Shown one piece after another: positions 43,999 to 52,265 of a stretch of DNA of 64,000 bases. Every line of letters starts with the position of its first letter. Within the stretch, counting starts at the first letter, position 1. The position numbers and the translations under genes were made by a program. Under the pieces are notes generated by a model. The model saw only the letters and a list, made by a program, of their open reading frames with translations. It did no database searches and was not told where the DNA came from. Location: assembly GCF_000701365.1 (NCBI RefSeq), contig NZ_JNIK01000002.1:1-64000 (forward strand), in the 5' to 3' direction. Origin of the DNA: Blastococcus sp. URHD0036. Its GTDB lineage: Bacteria > Actinomycetota > Actinomycetes > Mycobacteriales > Geodermatophilaceae.

Positions 43999-44580
43999 GT
44001 GCGCAAGAAGCTGATCATCGCCGGCGCCGCCGGGGCGCTGACCCTGGCCGGTCTCGGCGTCGCCCTGCCCGCACTGGCCGACGACGACCCCGCCCCCAGC
44101 GCCACGTCGTCGGAGGACCGCATCCGCGACGCGCTGTCCGGGCTGGTCGACGACGGGTCGATCACGCAGGACCAGGCCGACGAGGTGGCCACGACGCTGA
44201 GCGACGCAGGTCTGGGCGGTCCGCACGGACCCGGCGGACCCGGCGGACCCGCCGGCCGGCTCGCCCTCGACACCGCCGCCGACACGCTCGGCATGACCGA
44301 GGACGAACTCCGCACCGCGCTGCAGGAGGACGGCGCCAGCCTGGCGAGCGTCGCCGAGGCGCAGGGCGTCGCGGTCGACGACCTCGTCGCCGCACTGGTG
44401 CAGGCCGCCCGCGACCACGTCGCCGAGGAGGTCAGCGAGGGCGACCTCACGCAGGAGGAGGCCGACCAGCGCCTGACCGACATCGAGGCCCGCATCACCG
44501 ACCGGGTGAACAGCACCGACCTCCCCGGCCCGCGCGGTGGCGGCCACGGCTTCCCCGGCGGCATGGACGACGGCGACTGA
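43999..44580 (+). CDS. Small secreted protein with glycine-proline repeat
   Basis: 193 aa. The signal peptide MRKKLIIAGAAGALTLAG ends at ALPALA-D, so export by Sec is likely. The mature part is acidic and helical with two related segments (IRDALSGLVDDGSITQDQADEVATTL and LTQEEADQRLTDIEARI). A short GPGGPGGP stretch lies near residue 75 and a Gly-rich tail at the end. AGGAGG is 5 bp before the GTG. No known domain recognised; divergent from the histidine kinase. Confidence 0.82.
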   Translation: MRKKLIIAGAAGALTLAGLGVALPALADDDPAPSATSSEDRIRDALSGLVDDGSITQDQADEVATTLSDAGLGGPHGPGGPGGPAGRLALDTAADTLGMTEDELRTALQEDGASLASVAEAQGVAVDDLVAALVQAARDHVAEEVSEGDLTQEEADQRLTDIEARITDRVNSTDLPGPRGGGHGFPGGMDDGD

Positions 44581-44598
44581 CCCTCCGCCGTCCGCCCG

Positions 44599-44636
44599 CG
44601 ACGCGGCGGTCACCCCTCGGGGTGGCCGCCGCGTCG
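44599..44636. terminator. 18-bp hairpin between convergent genes
   Basis: 44599-44616 pairs with 44619-44636 (one mismatch), between the secreted-protein gene and the convergent 67-aa gene. Probably terminates both. Confidence 0.75.
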
Positions 44637-44652
44637 TGGTCCCGCGGTTCGG

Positions 44653-44856
44653 TCAGCGGTGCGGGTTCACCCGCACCTGGGTGATGTTGCGCTTCTGCAC
44701 GTACGTGGACTGGCCGTCGCCGGACTCCACCTCGTACACCTCGTCGGGACCCGCCCGCCGGAACCACTCGAGGAAGGCGTCGACGACGGCGTCGTCCACC
44801 CGACCCAGGCTCAGGCTGTGGTCCGGCACGTGGATGACCATCTCCCTGTCGCTCAC
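44653..44856 (-). CDS. Small conserved-looking 67-aa protein
   Basis: 67 aa, from the GTG at 44856 with GAGGAGG 8 bp upstream. It reads MSDREMVIHVPDHSLSLGRV, then VDAFLEWFRRAGPDEVYEVE, and ends in ITQVRVNPHR. Clear coding bias and a strong ribosome site support a real gene. Looks cytoplasmic and soluble. No function recognised. Confidence 0.7.
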   Translation of the reverse strand: MSDREMVIHVPDHSLSLGRVDDAVVDAFLEWFRRAGPDEVYEVESGDGQSTYVQKRNITQVRVNPHR

Positions 44857-45040
44857 GCCGACAGCCTCCTCGGTCCGTGCGCCGACAGCACCCCGGTCAG
44901 TTGGCCGGGGTCGCGCCGCCGACGCCGCCGCGGCCCCCACCGCCGGGAGGTCGGCGAGGTCCCTGAGCACCGGCTGGAGCGGGTCCGACCCCGGAGGAGA
45001 TCCGTCGGCGTGACGCCGACGGATCTCCTCCACGCAGACC
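44857..45040. other. Intergenic region with 39-bp perfect palindrome
   Basis: 44993-45011 pairs with 45013-45031 around a single G, a 19-bp stem just upstream of the PadR promoter. It may terminate read-through into the PadR gene or be a binding or processing site. No gene was seen in the gap. Confidence 0.6.
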
Positions 45041-45078
45041 TTGACGGATGACAGTAGCGATGTATCGTTACTGTCATC
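45041..45078 (+). promoter_or_regulatory. PadR promoter covered by a long inverted-repeat operator
   Basis: TTGACG (45041-45046) and TATCGT (45063-45068) are 16 bp apart. An inverted repeat of two 15-bp arms (45047-45061 and 45064-45078, one mismatch) fills the spacer and -10 box. The arms carry ATGACAGTA and TACTGTCAT. Strong candidate for PadR autoregulation. Confidence 0.75.
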
Positions 45079-45099
45079 AGATACAACAGGAGGAACACC

Positions 45100-45723
45100 A
45101 TGCACCCGATGCGAGGACACGCCGGCCACCCCGGCTCCCGACGCTTCCACCACCCCCGCGGCGGCCACCCCGGCTTCGGCGAGGGTGGACCCGGCTCCCC
45201 CGAGGCCGGCGGTCCCTTCCGCGGCCGTCGCGGCGGACCACACCCGGGCGGACGGGGACGACGCCCCCGCGGCGACGTCCGCACCGCCGTCCTGCTGCTG
45301 CTCGCCGACGCACCCATGCACGGCTACCAGCTCATGCAGGCCATCGCCGAGCGCAGCGGCGGGCGCTGGACGCCCAGCCCCGGCGCCATCTACCCCACCA
45401 TCAGCCAGCTCGAGGACGAGGGCCTGGTCACCGTGACCGCCGAGGCCGGCCGCAAGCTGGTCACCCTCACCGAGGCCGGCCGCGCCCACGTCGACCGGGG
45501 CCGGACCGCGTGGTCGGACCCCTACGCCGACGGCGACGCCGAGACCGGCCCCGACCTGCGCGGCCTGATGATGGGCATCCCGAACGCGGTCAAGGAGATC
45601 GCCCGCACCGGCACCGACGCCCAGCGCGCCGAGGCCGCGCGGATCCTCGCCGAGACCCGCCGCTCGCTCTACCTGCTCCTGGCCGACGGCCCGCAGGCCC
45701 CGTCCGCCGGCGGTGCCGAGTGA
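45100..45723 (+). CDS. PadR family transcriptional regulator
   Basis: 207 aa. An unusual N-terminal tail of about 60 residues is rich in Gly, His, Pro and Arg. The PadR winged helix follows (RTAVLLLLADAPMHGYQLMQAIAERSGGRWTPSPGAIYPTISQLEDEGLV), then a short C-terminal helical segment. The His-rich tail could bind metal. AGGAGG precedes the ATG. Overlaps the DUF2218 gene by 4 bp (GTGA). Confidence 0.92.
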   Translation: MHPMRGHAGHPGSRRFHHPRGGHPGFGEGGPGSPEAGGPFRGRRGGPHPGGRGRRPRGDVRTAVLLLLADAPMHGYQLMQAIAERSGGRWTPSPGAIYPTISQLEDEGLVTVTAEAGRKLVTLTEAGRAHVDRGRTAWSDPYADGDAETGPDLRGLMMGIPNAVKEIARTGTDAQRAEAARILAETRRSLYLLLADGPQAPSAGGAE

Positions 45724-46013
45724 CCGCCCCGCTGACCGCCCGGGCCGACGTCGCCACCGCGGCCCCGGAGCGCTACGCCAAGCAGCTGGCCTCCCACCTC
45801 GGCCGGCGCAGCGAGATCCGCGAGGAGGCCGACGGCATCCGCATCGTGCTCGCCGTCGGCGACTGCCTGCTCCGGGCGCACGAGGGCAACCTCGAGCTGC
45901 TCGCCACCGCGCCCGGGCCCGAGGAGCTCGAGCGGGTGGAGCAGGTCGTCGGCTCGCACCTGGAGCGGTTCGGCCAGCGCAACGAGCTCCAGGTGGTCTG
46001 GCAGCGCGGCTGA
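45720..46013 (+). CDS. DUF2218 domain protein
   Basis: 97 aa. ARADVATAAPERYAKQLASHLGRRSEI and LLRAHEGNLELLATA are the DUF2218 pattern. Members are often near siderophore-uptake or PadR genes; function unknown. Co-translated with PadR through the GTGA overlap, so probably under the same operator. Confidence 0.88.
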   Translation: MTAPLTARADVATAAPERYAKQLASHLGRRSEIREEADGIRIVLAVGDCLLRAHEGNLELLATAPGPEELERVEQVVGSHLERFGQRNELQVVWQRG

Positions 46014-46015
46014 GC

Positions 46016-46834
46016 TCAGCCGCGCTGCCCCAGCGCCCGGTCGAGGAAGGCGGTCACGTCCGCGAGGACCTCGTCGGCGTTCGTCTCGTTGAAGACCTCG
46101 TGCCGGGCCCCCGGGTAGACGTGCTCCTCGTGCCGGCCGCCACCGAGGTGCGCGATCCCGGCCCGGCTGCCCTCCACGGGCACCAGCTGGTCGTCGCCAC
46201 CGTGCACCCACAGCAGCGGCAGGTCCCCCAGGTCCGGTCCGGCGTCGATGGCGGCCAGGGCCCGCTGCCAGGCCTCGAGCATCGGCCGCTTGAACGGGCC
46301 GTGCCAGACCAGCGGGTCGGCCGCGTAGGCCTCCCCCACGGCCGGGTCCCGCGACAGCGTGGTGCTGTCGAGCGGGACGTCGGGGATCTCCGGCAGGGCG
46401 AGCAGCACGTCGACCGTGGCGAACGCGCCGACGACCGGGCCCGAGAGCACGAGGGCGGCCAGGGTGTCGCCGTACCGCTGCGCGTACCGGGCCGAGATCA
46501 GCCCGCCCATCGAGTGCCCGATCAGGACGACGGGCAGTCCCGGGTGCTCGCGGCGGACGTGGCTGTCGACGGCGTGCAGGTCGTCCACCACCTGCTCGAC
46601 GTCGGGGAAGACGACCCGCTCGCCCTCGCTGCGACCGTGCCCCATGTGGTCGACGGCGGAGACGACCGCGCCCCGCTCGACCAGCGCGGCGGCCACGTGG
46701 TCGTACCGCCCGAGGTGCTCGCCGTAGCCGTGGGCCAGGAGCGCGACGAACCGCGGGTCGCCGTCCCCTTCCCACGTGCGGGCGGCGAGCTGTCCGATCG
46801 AGCCGTCGAGCGTCCAGTCGCGAGCGGTGGTCAC
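46016..46834 (-). CDS. Alpha/beta hydrolase (monoacylglycerol-lipase-like)
   Basis: 272 aa. Oxyanion motif LLAHGYGEHLGRYDHVAAAL, nucleophile VVLIGHSMGGLISARYAQ, Asp in LWVHGGDDQLVPVEGS and His in YPGARHEVFNE give the full triad of the serine aminopeptidase/monoglyceride lipase group. TACGGT stands 7 bp before the GTG at 46834 and no ribosome site is present, so leaderless. Confidence 0.9.
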   Translation of the reverse strand: MTTARDWTLDGSIGQLAARTWEGDGDPRFVALLAHGYGEHLGRYDHVAAALVERGAVVSAVDHMGHGRSEGERVVFPDVEQVVDDLHAVDSHVRREHPGLPVVLIGHSMGGLISARYAQRYGDTLAALVLSGPVVGAFATVDVLLALPEIPDVPLDSTTLSRDPAVGEAYAADPLVWHGPFKRPMLEAWQRALAAIDAGPDLGDLPLLWVHGGDDQLVPVEGSRAGIAHLGGGRHEEHVYPGARHEVFNETNADEVLADVTAFLDRALGQRG

Positions 46835-46871
46835 AGCCGCGACCGTAGGACGCCCTTTCCGCAGCGGCACC

Positions 46872-48083
46872 TCAGCGCGCCGCGGTACGCCGGGCTCCGA
46901 CCCCGATGCCACCGGTCCGAGGCTGAGGGACCGGAGCCGCGCGGCGCAGCACCTCGGCGTAGAGGGCCTCGTAGCCGTCCGCCATGACGGCAGGTGCGAA
47001 CCGGCGGCGCGCCTCCGCCACGCACTCCTCGGGGTCGATCTCGTCGAGGCGGCGGAGCGCGTCGGCGAACCCGTCCTCGTCCTCGGCGAGGAACCCGGTC
47101 CGCCCGTCCGCGACGAGGGAGGGCAGGCAGCCCAGCGGCGAGGCCACGACCGGCGTCCCCGCGGCCAGCGCCTCGCACACCGCCGTCCCCCCGGGCTCCG
47201 GCCAGCGGACGGGGAACAGCACCGCCCGTGACCAGCGCAGCAACTCCGTCTTCGCCGCCCCGGAGACGCTGCCGATCCAGCGGGCATGCTCGTCGTCGAG
47301 CAGCGGCGCCACGTGCTCGAGGAACCACCGGACGTCCGGATATCCGGCCACCGGGCTCGCCGGGTCGGCCAGCGCCGCGTCGAGGGCGGCCCGGTCCGGC
47401 AGTCCCCCCACCGGTCCGGCGAGCACCAGCGGCACCCCGGCGGCGCGGCACGCGCGGACGGCGACGTCCGTGCCCTTCGCCTCGCAGATCCGGGACAGCA
47501 CCAGCACGGCGTCCGACCGCTCGCCCCGCGGGACCGGCGGATCGTCCGGGACCGGAACGGACAGGGGCACCACGCCCAGGGTCTGCCGGCGGAGCACCTC
47601 CGGCCCCCGGGCCACCTGCGAGTCCGAGACGCCGGCGAAGAAGACCCGGCCGCCGCCGTCGAAGCAGGCGTAGAAGTCGGCGTTGCGGCGCAGGTCCCAG
47701 TGCAGCGTGTGCAGGACCGGCGGTGCCGCGGGGCCCAGCGCGGCCAGCAGCGCCGGGCCGACGACCTCCAGGTGCGTGTGCACGAGGTCGAACGGGATCC
47801 CGGCCGCCGCGTGCCGGTGGATCTCGGCGAGCACCGCGGAGGCGTGCGCGTGCGCGATGCCGGTGACCTCGGGATAGGGGGCCGCGAGCTGCGTGAACTG
47901 CCCGGTCGGGAACCGCGTCACGCGTCCGTCTGCCGGCAGCTCGCTCTCCCCCACCGTGGCCAGCACGACCTGGTGACCGCGCCCGCGCAGCTCGGTGGTC
48001 AGCGTCGCGACGACGTTCTCCAGCCCGCCGTAACCCACCGGCGGCACCGGCAGCCACGGGCCGGCGTCCATCAGGATCCTCAT
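46872..48083 (-). CDS. Glycosyltransferase family 4
   Basis: 403 aa GT-B enzyme: MRILMDAGPWLPVPPVGYGGLENVVATL starts the acceptor domain, and SRICEAKGTDVAVRACRAAG begins the donor domain. FPVRWPEPGGTAVCEALAAGTPVVAS carries the nucleotide-sugar Glu. The ATG at 48083 overlaps the gpgS stop by 4 bp. It probably adds a sugar to the GpgS product or builds a related glycoside; donor and acceptor unknown. Confidence 0.9.
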   Translation of the reverse strand: MRILMDAGPWLPVPPVGYGGLENVVATLTTELRGRGHQVVLATVGESELPADGRVTRFPTGQFTQLAAPYPEVTGIAHAHASAVLAEIHRHAAAGIPFDLVHTHLEVVGPALLAALGPAAPPVLHTLHWDLRRNADFYACFDGGGRVFFAGVSDSQVARGPEVLRRQTLGVVPLSVPVPDDPPVPRGERSDAVLVLSRICEAKGTDVAVRACRAAGVPLVLAGPVGGLPDRAALDAALADPASPVAGYPDVRWFLEHVAPLLDDEHARWIGSVSGAAKTELLRWSRAVLFPVRWPEPGGTAVCEALAAGTPVVASPLGCLPSLVADGRTGFLAEDEDGFADALRRLDEIDPEECVAEARRRFAPAVMADGYEALYAEVLRRAAPVPQPRTGGIGVGARRTAAR

Positions 48084-49048
48084 CGGGTCGCGCCCGGGAT
48101 CCGCGCGCCGCGGTACCCGGGGACGGTGCGCATCGGCGGTCGCTCCCGCACGCCGACCTCCCAGGTGACGGCCTCGATCTCCGTCGCCGTCCGCACGTAC
48201 TGGACGAGCGTGTCGTCGGGCACCGCCACACCCGGACAGCGGGCCAGAGCGGTCTGCAGCACCTGCCCGGCCATCCGCCCCAGGGCGGCGTCGCTCTGGT
48301 GGCTGTGCCGGCGGGTGCCGAGGTCCACCTGGGCAAGCGCATCGACGCCCGCCAGCTCGGCGAGGTCGATCAGCAGGCCCAGCTCCACGCCGTAGTGCGA
48401 CACGAACGGGACCCGGTCCAGCAGCTCCCGGCGGCCCGCGTACTCCCCGGACAGCGGCTGCACGAAGCCCGACAGGTGCGGCCACAGCGCACCGAGCAGC
48501 GGGCGGGCGGTCAGCTCGGTGACGCGTCCACCACCCGTGGGCGCCAGGCCCTCGGCCGTCGCCAGCGGCCGGTCGTAGAGGCCCTTCACGTAGCCGATGG
48601 ACGGGTCGGTCAGCAGCGGGCCGAGCAGCCCGACGACGAAGACGGGATCGAACGCGACGAGGTCGGAGTCGACGAAGACGAGCAGGTCCCCCGTCGTCAC
48701 GTGCAGGGACTTCCACAGCGCCTCCCCCTTGCCGGGGACGTTGCCGCACTCGGGCAGCACCTCGTCGACGGAGACGACGCGGGCCCCCGCTGCCGTGGCG
48801 CGCGCCGCCGTCCGGTCGGTGGAGCCGCTGTCGACCACCACCACCTCGTCGACGAGCGGGATCCCCTCCACGAGGTCGCGGCGCAGCGCGGTCACGATCG
48901 CGCCGACGGTGCGCTCCTCGTCGAGAGCGGGGAGCACCACGCTGACCGTGAGGCCCTGGCGGCGCTTGCGCTCCAGGAGGTCGTGCGGGTCGTAGTCCGC
49001 TGCTCGGAAGGTGCGGGCGTGCAGCCAGCGGGCGACGTCGGTACGCAT
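48080..49048 (-). CDS. gpgS: Glucosyl-3-phosphoglycerate synthase-like GT2/GT81 enzyme
   Basis: 322 aa, close to mycobacterial GpgS length. VVLPALDEERTVGAIV and VVVDSGSTDRTAARA begin the GT-A fold and PGKGEALWKSLHVTTGDLLVFVDSDLV holds the metal-binding DSD. Family-specific GGGRVTELTARPLLGAL, QPLSGEYAGRRELL and FVSHYGVELGLLIDLAELAG are all present. Expected to join glucose from NDP-glucose to 3-phosphoglycerate, first step to glucosylglycerate or methylglucose polysaccharide. No GpgP phosphatase lies beside it. Confidence 0.85.
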   Translation of the reverse strand: MRTDVARWLHARTFRAADYDPHDLLERKRRQGLTVSVVLPALDEERTVGAIVTALRRDLVEGIPLVDEVVVVDSGSTDRTAARATAAGARVVSVDEVLPECGNVPGKGEALWKSLHVTTGDLLVFVDSDLVAFDPVFVVGLLGPLLTDPSIGYVKGLYDRPLATAEGLAPTGGGRVTELTARPLLGALWPHLSGFVQPLSGEYAGRRELLDRVPFVSHYGVELGLLIDLAELAGVDALAQVDLGTRRHSHQSDAALGRMAGQVLQTALARCPGVAVPDDTLVQYVRTATEIEAVTWEVGVRERPPMRTVPGYRGARIPGATR

Positions 49049-49163
49049 CTCGGCCCTCTCGGTCGGGTGCTGTCGTGTCGTCCCCGTTCCCCGGCGGTAC
49101 CCGGAAGTGGCCCCCGTCACTCCGGAGCGGGCGGACCCGCGCCCGGAGCGGCACGATGCCGGC

Positions 49164-50120
49164 ATGGGCATCCGTGTCGGGCTGGTCGGTGCGGGCGGGG
49201 TCGGGGCCCGCCACGCGCGCGTGCTGTCGGGGTTCGAGGACGTCGAACTGGCCGGGATCTGGGACGCCGACGCGGGTGTGGCCGCCGCCCTGGCCGGCGC
49301 GGTCGGGGCCCCCGTGGCAGCCGGCCTCGACAGCCTGCTGGACCGGGGGCTGGACGCCGTCTGGCTCTGCGTCCCGCCGTTCGCGCACGGGGACCTGGAG
49401 CTCGCCGTCATCCGTGCCGGACTGCCCTTCCTCGTGGAGAAGCCGCTGGCGGCCGACCTCGCCGTCGCCGAGCGGGTGGCCGCGGCGGTCGCCGCCGCCG
49501 GACTGCCGACGGCCACCGGCTACCACTGGCGGCACCTCGACACCGTCGACCGGGCCCGCGACGCGCTCGCCGGCGCTCCGGTGCGCCTGGTCGACGCGCG
49601 CTGGTGGGGGACGACGCCGCCGCCGACCTGGTGGAGCCGTTCGGACCGCTCCGGCGGCCAGGTCGTGGAGCAGGCCACCCACGTGCTCGACCTGCTGCGG
49701 GTGCTGGCCGGGGAGGTGGCCGAGGTGGTCGGCGGTGCGGCGCCCTCCACCCGGGAGGGCCGCGACGTGCCGGACGCGACGGCCGCCGTGCTGCGCCTCG
49801 ACTCGGGCGCGGTGGGCACGGTCAGCACCTCGTGCGTGCTCCCGGCACCCACGGCGGCCGCACTGGAGGTCGTCGCCGACGGCACGTGGGTCCACCTCAC
49901 CGAGACCGCGCTCCGGATCCGCACCGCCGCCGGCGACGAGGACGTCTCCCCCGCCGTCGACGGACGCACCGCCGTCGACCGGGCGTTCGTCGACGTCGTC
50001 TCCGGACGCCCTGCGCCGCCGGGCCTGGTGGACGTCGCCGAGGCCCTGGCCACCCACCGCCTGGCCTGGGCGGTCACTGAGGCGACCCGGACCGCGACGA
50101 CCGTGCGGGTGCCGCGGTGA
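49164..50120 (+). CDS. Gfo/Idh/MocA family oxidoreductase
   Basis: 318 aa NAD(P)-dependent sugar dehydrogenase family. VGLVGAGGVGARHARVL is the nucleotide motif, FLVEKPLAAD the conserved EKP, and QVVEQATHVLDLLRVLAG the active-site His segment. The ATG at 49164 gives MGIRVGLV. It overlaps the next gene by 4 bp. Divergent from the gpgS-GT4 pair over 115 bp, suggesting a shared role with a sugar or polyol. Confidence 0.9.
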   Translation: MGIRVGLVGAGGVGARHARVLSGFEDVELAGIWDADAGVAAALAGAVGAPVAAGLDSLLDRGLDAVWLCVPPFAHGDLELAVIRAGLPFLVEKPLAADLAVAERVAAAVAAAGLPTATGYHWRHLDTVDRARDALAGAPVRLVDARWWGTTPPPTWWSRSDRSGGQVVEQATHVLDLLRVLAGEVAEVVGGAAPSTREGRDVPDATAAVLRLDSGAVGTVSTSCVLPAPTAAALEVVADGTWVHLTETALRIRTAAGDEDVSPAVDGRTAVDRAFVDVVSGRPAPPGLVDVAEALATHRLAWAVTEATRTATTVRVPR

Positions 50121-51205
50121 GCACGGTGCGGACGCTCGTGGTGCCGCGGCCCGGGGTGCTCGCGGTCGAGGAGACGCCCGAGCCGCCGCTGGGCGAGGGC
50201 TCCTTCCGGGCGGAGACCGTGTACAGCGGGGTGTCCGCCGGCACCGAGCTCACCTGGTTCCGCGGCACGAGCCCGTACCTGGCGACCGGCTGGGACGCCG
50301 AGCTCGGCCTGTTCGACGCGGCGGGAGAGCCCCGGTCGTTCCCGGTGCGGCAGCTGGGCTACATGGAGGTCGCCCGGGTGACCGACAGCCGCACGCCCGC
50401 GGTGGCCGAGGGCGCGATGGTGGCGATGGCCTACGGCCACGCGAGCGTCGTCCACGCCGACCCGGTGACGCGACACGTGGTGCCGCTGCCGGACGGGCTC
50501 GACCCGCTGCTCGGCGTCTTCGTGGCCCACCTCGGGCCCATCTGCGTGAACGGGGTGCTGCACGCCGCCGCCGACGCCGGGGGGCGCGAGCTGCGTGACG
50601 GGGTCGCCGGCCGGCTCGTGGTCGTGGTCGGCGGCGGGGCGATCGGGCTGCTGGTGGGCCTGCTCGCCCGGGTCTCCGGCGCCGCGGAGGTCGTCGTCGT
50701 CGATCCCACCCCGCAGCGGCGGGCCGCGGCGGCCGGGCTCGGGCTGACCGCCGTCGACGACACCCCCGACGTCGCCCGGGACCTCAAGACGCGCTGGCGG
50801 CACGGCCCGGCCGACCACGGGGCCGACGTGGTGTTCCAGTGCCGTGGGCAGTCCGCCGCACTGGCGACGGCGCTGCGCTGCGCGCGGCCCCAGGCCACCG
50901 TGGTGGACCTCGCCTTCTACACCGGCGGCGCCCCCGACCTGGCGCTCGGCGAGGAGTTCCACCACAACGGGCTCGCGGTGCGGTGCGCCCAGATCGGCCG
51001 GGTGCCCCGGGGTCTCGCGCACGCCTGGGACCGCGCCCGGCTCTCGCGGGAGACGCTGGGGTTGCTGACCGTCGCCGGCGATCTCGTCCGGGCGCACCTG
51101 CTCACCGACGTCGTCCCCGTCGACGAGGCGCCGGCGCTGTTCGCCGACCTCAGCGAGCGGCGCCGGCACGTGATCTCGGCGGTCCTGGACTACCGGGCCG
51201 CCTGA
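50117..51205 (+). CDS. MDR-family (BchC-like) dehydrogenase lacking catalytic zinc ligands
   Basis: 362 aa medium-chain dehydrogenase. The place of the usual GxCGTD zinc motif reads SGVSAGTELTWFRG, with no Cys or acidic ligand pair, and the structural Cys cluster is also absent. The nucleotide fold is VVVGGGAIGLLVGLLAR. Similar zinc-less MDR proteins accompany Gfo/Idh/MocA enzymes in sugar and sugar-nucleotide clusters. GTG start coupled to the upstream gene. Confidence 0.85.
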   Translation: MSTVRTLVVPRPGVLAVEETPEPPLGEGSFRAETVYSGVSAGTELTWFRGTSPYLATGWDAELGLFDAAGEPRSFPVRQLGYMEVARVTDSRTPAVAEGAMVAMAYGHASVVHADPVTRHVVPLPDGLDPLLGVFVAHLGPICVNGVLHAAADAGGRELRDGVAGRLVVVVGGGAIGLLVGLLARVSGAAEVVVVDPTPQRRAAAAGLGLTAVDDTPDVARDLKTRWRHGPADHGADVVFQCRGQSAALATALRCARPQATVVDLAFYTGGAPDLALGEEFHHNGLAVRCAQIGRVPRGLAHAWDRARLSRETLGLLTVAGDLVRAHLLTDVVPVDEAPALFADLSERRRHVISAVLDYRAA

Positions 51206-51215
51206 ACCCGGCCGG

Positions 51216-52265
51216 TCAGACGACCCGGGTCAGCGCGGTCCAGAGGTCGTCGCCCCCACCGGCGACCAGGCCGGCGCCGAGCACACGGGACCACTCCAGC
51301 TCGGTACCGGCCTCGTCGCGCCACGACCAGCAGCGGCGGGTGAGGTGGTGGAGCCGGTACTCCTGGGTGAAGCCGATCGCGCCGTGCACCTGGTGGGCCA
51401 GCCGCGCGACGACCTCGACCGCCGCGCCGGCACGCACCTTGGCCGCGGCGGCGGCGAGGACGACGTCCTCGCCGCGGTCGAGGGCCTGGACGGCGGCGTC
51501 GACGATCGCCGTCACCGCGGTCACCTCGCCGGCCATCTCGGCCAGCTCCATCTGGATGGCCTGGAACTTCGCCAGCGGACGGCCGAACTGCTGCCGCTCA
51601 CCGGCGTACTGCACGGTCCAGGACAGCACCTGCTCCAGGGCCGCGGCGATCTGCACCGACCGGGCGAGCGCGTACCGGGCCCGGAAGGACTCGGCCTGCT
51701 CCGCGCTCAGCCGGGCACCGGCCGCCGGGGTGGCGTCGAACGTCAGCGTGCCGCGCGGCTCGCCGGCGAGGTTGGCCGACGAGGTGACCGCCAGCCCGGC
51801 GGTGTCGAGCACCGCGAGCACCGGCCCGCCCGCACCCCCGACGAGCACGACCACCGAGGTGGCCACGTCGGCGGAGGGGACGGCGGGGACCGTGCCGGTG
51901 AGCCGGAAGCGGCCGTCGCCGTCGGGCTCGGCCGTGACCGCGGGGGCGACGGCGACGGTGACCGGCTGCTCCACCGGCGGCACCGGCAGTCCCGCGGCGA
52001 GCAGGGCGGGCGCGGCGACCAGCAGCTGTTCGGCCAGGGGCACCGCGGCAGCGCCGGCGGCGAGGGTGCGCACGATCGCCACCGCGTCGGCGAGCTCGCC
52101 ACCCGACCCGCCGTCCTCCTCGGCGATGCCCACACCGGTGAGGCCCGTGTCGACCAGGGCCTTCCACAGCCCCTCGTCCCACGGCCGCTCCGGGGTGAGC
52201 ACGAACAACTCGTGCGCCCCGAGCAGGTCCCGGACGGTCTCGACCACCAGGTCCTGATCGCTCAT
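51216..52265 (-). CDS. Acyl-CoA dehydrogenase family protein (partner subunit type)
   Basis: 349 aa. GVGIAEEDGGSGGELADAV starts the N-terminal domain, RQQFGRPLAKFQAIQMELAEMA the C-terminal bundle and QVHGAIGFTQEYRLHHLTRR the end. The middle domain is reduced and Ala-rich, as in the second subunit of sterol side-chain heteromers. The ATG overlaps the stop of the next acyl-CoA dehydrogenase by 4 bp. Last gene of a three-gene coupled operon. Confidence 0.88.
   Translation of the reverse strand: MSDQDLVVETVRDLLGAHELFVLTPERPWDEGLWKALVDTGLTGVGIAEEDGGSGGELADAVAIVRTLAAGAAAVPLAEQLLVAAPALLAAGLPVPPVEQPVTVAVAPAVTAEPDGDGRFRLTGTVPAVPSADVATSVVVLVGGAGGPVLAVLDTAGLAVTSSANLAGEPRGTLTFDATPAAGARLSAEQAESFRARYALARSVQIAAALEQVLSWTVQYAGERQQFGRPLAKFQAIQMELAEMAGEVTAVTAIVDAAVQALDRGEDVVLAAAAAKVRAGAAVEVVARLAHQVHGAIGFTQEYRLHHLTRRCWSWRDEAGTELEWSRVLGAGLVAGGGDDLWTALTRVV

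Noticed and set aside
39638-44014. A 1458-codon plus-strand frame across the FAD/Fe-S gene and the histidine kinase
   Set aside because: It runs out of frame through one gene and antisense to the next, with no recognisable domains; GC-rich DNA rarely produces stops in such frames.
44233-44256. Tandem GGACCCGGC-type repeats as a CRISPR or VNTR
   Set aside because: They encode the short Gly-Pro run of the secreted protein and have no spacers.
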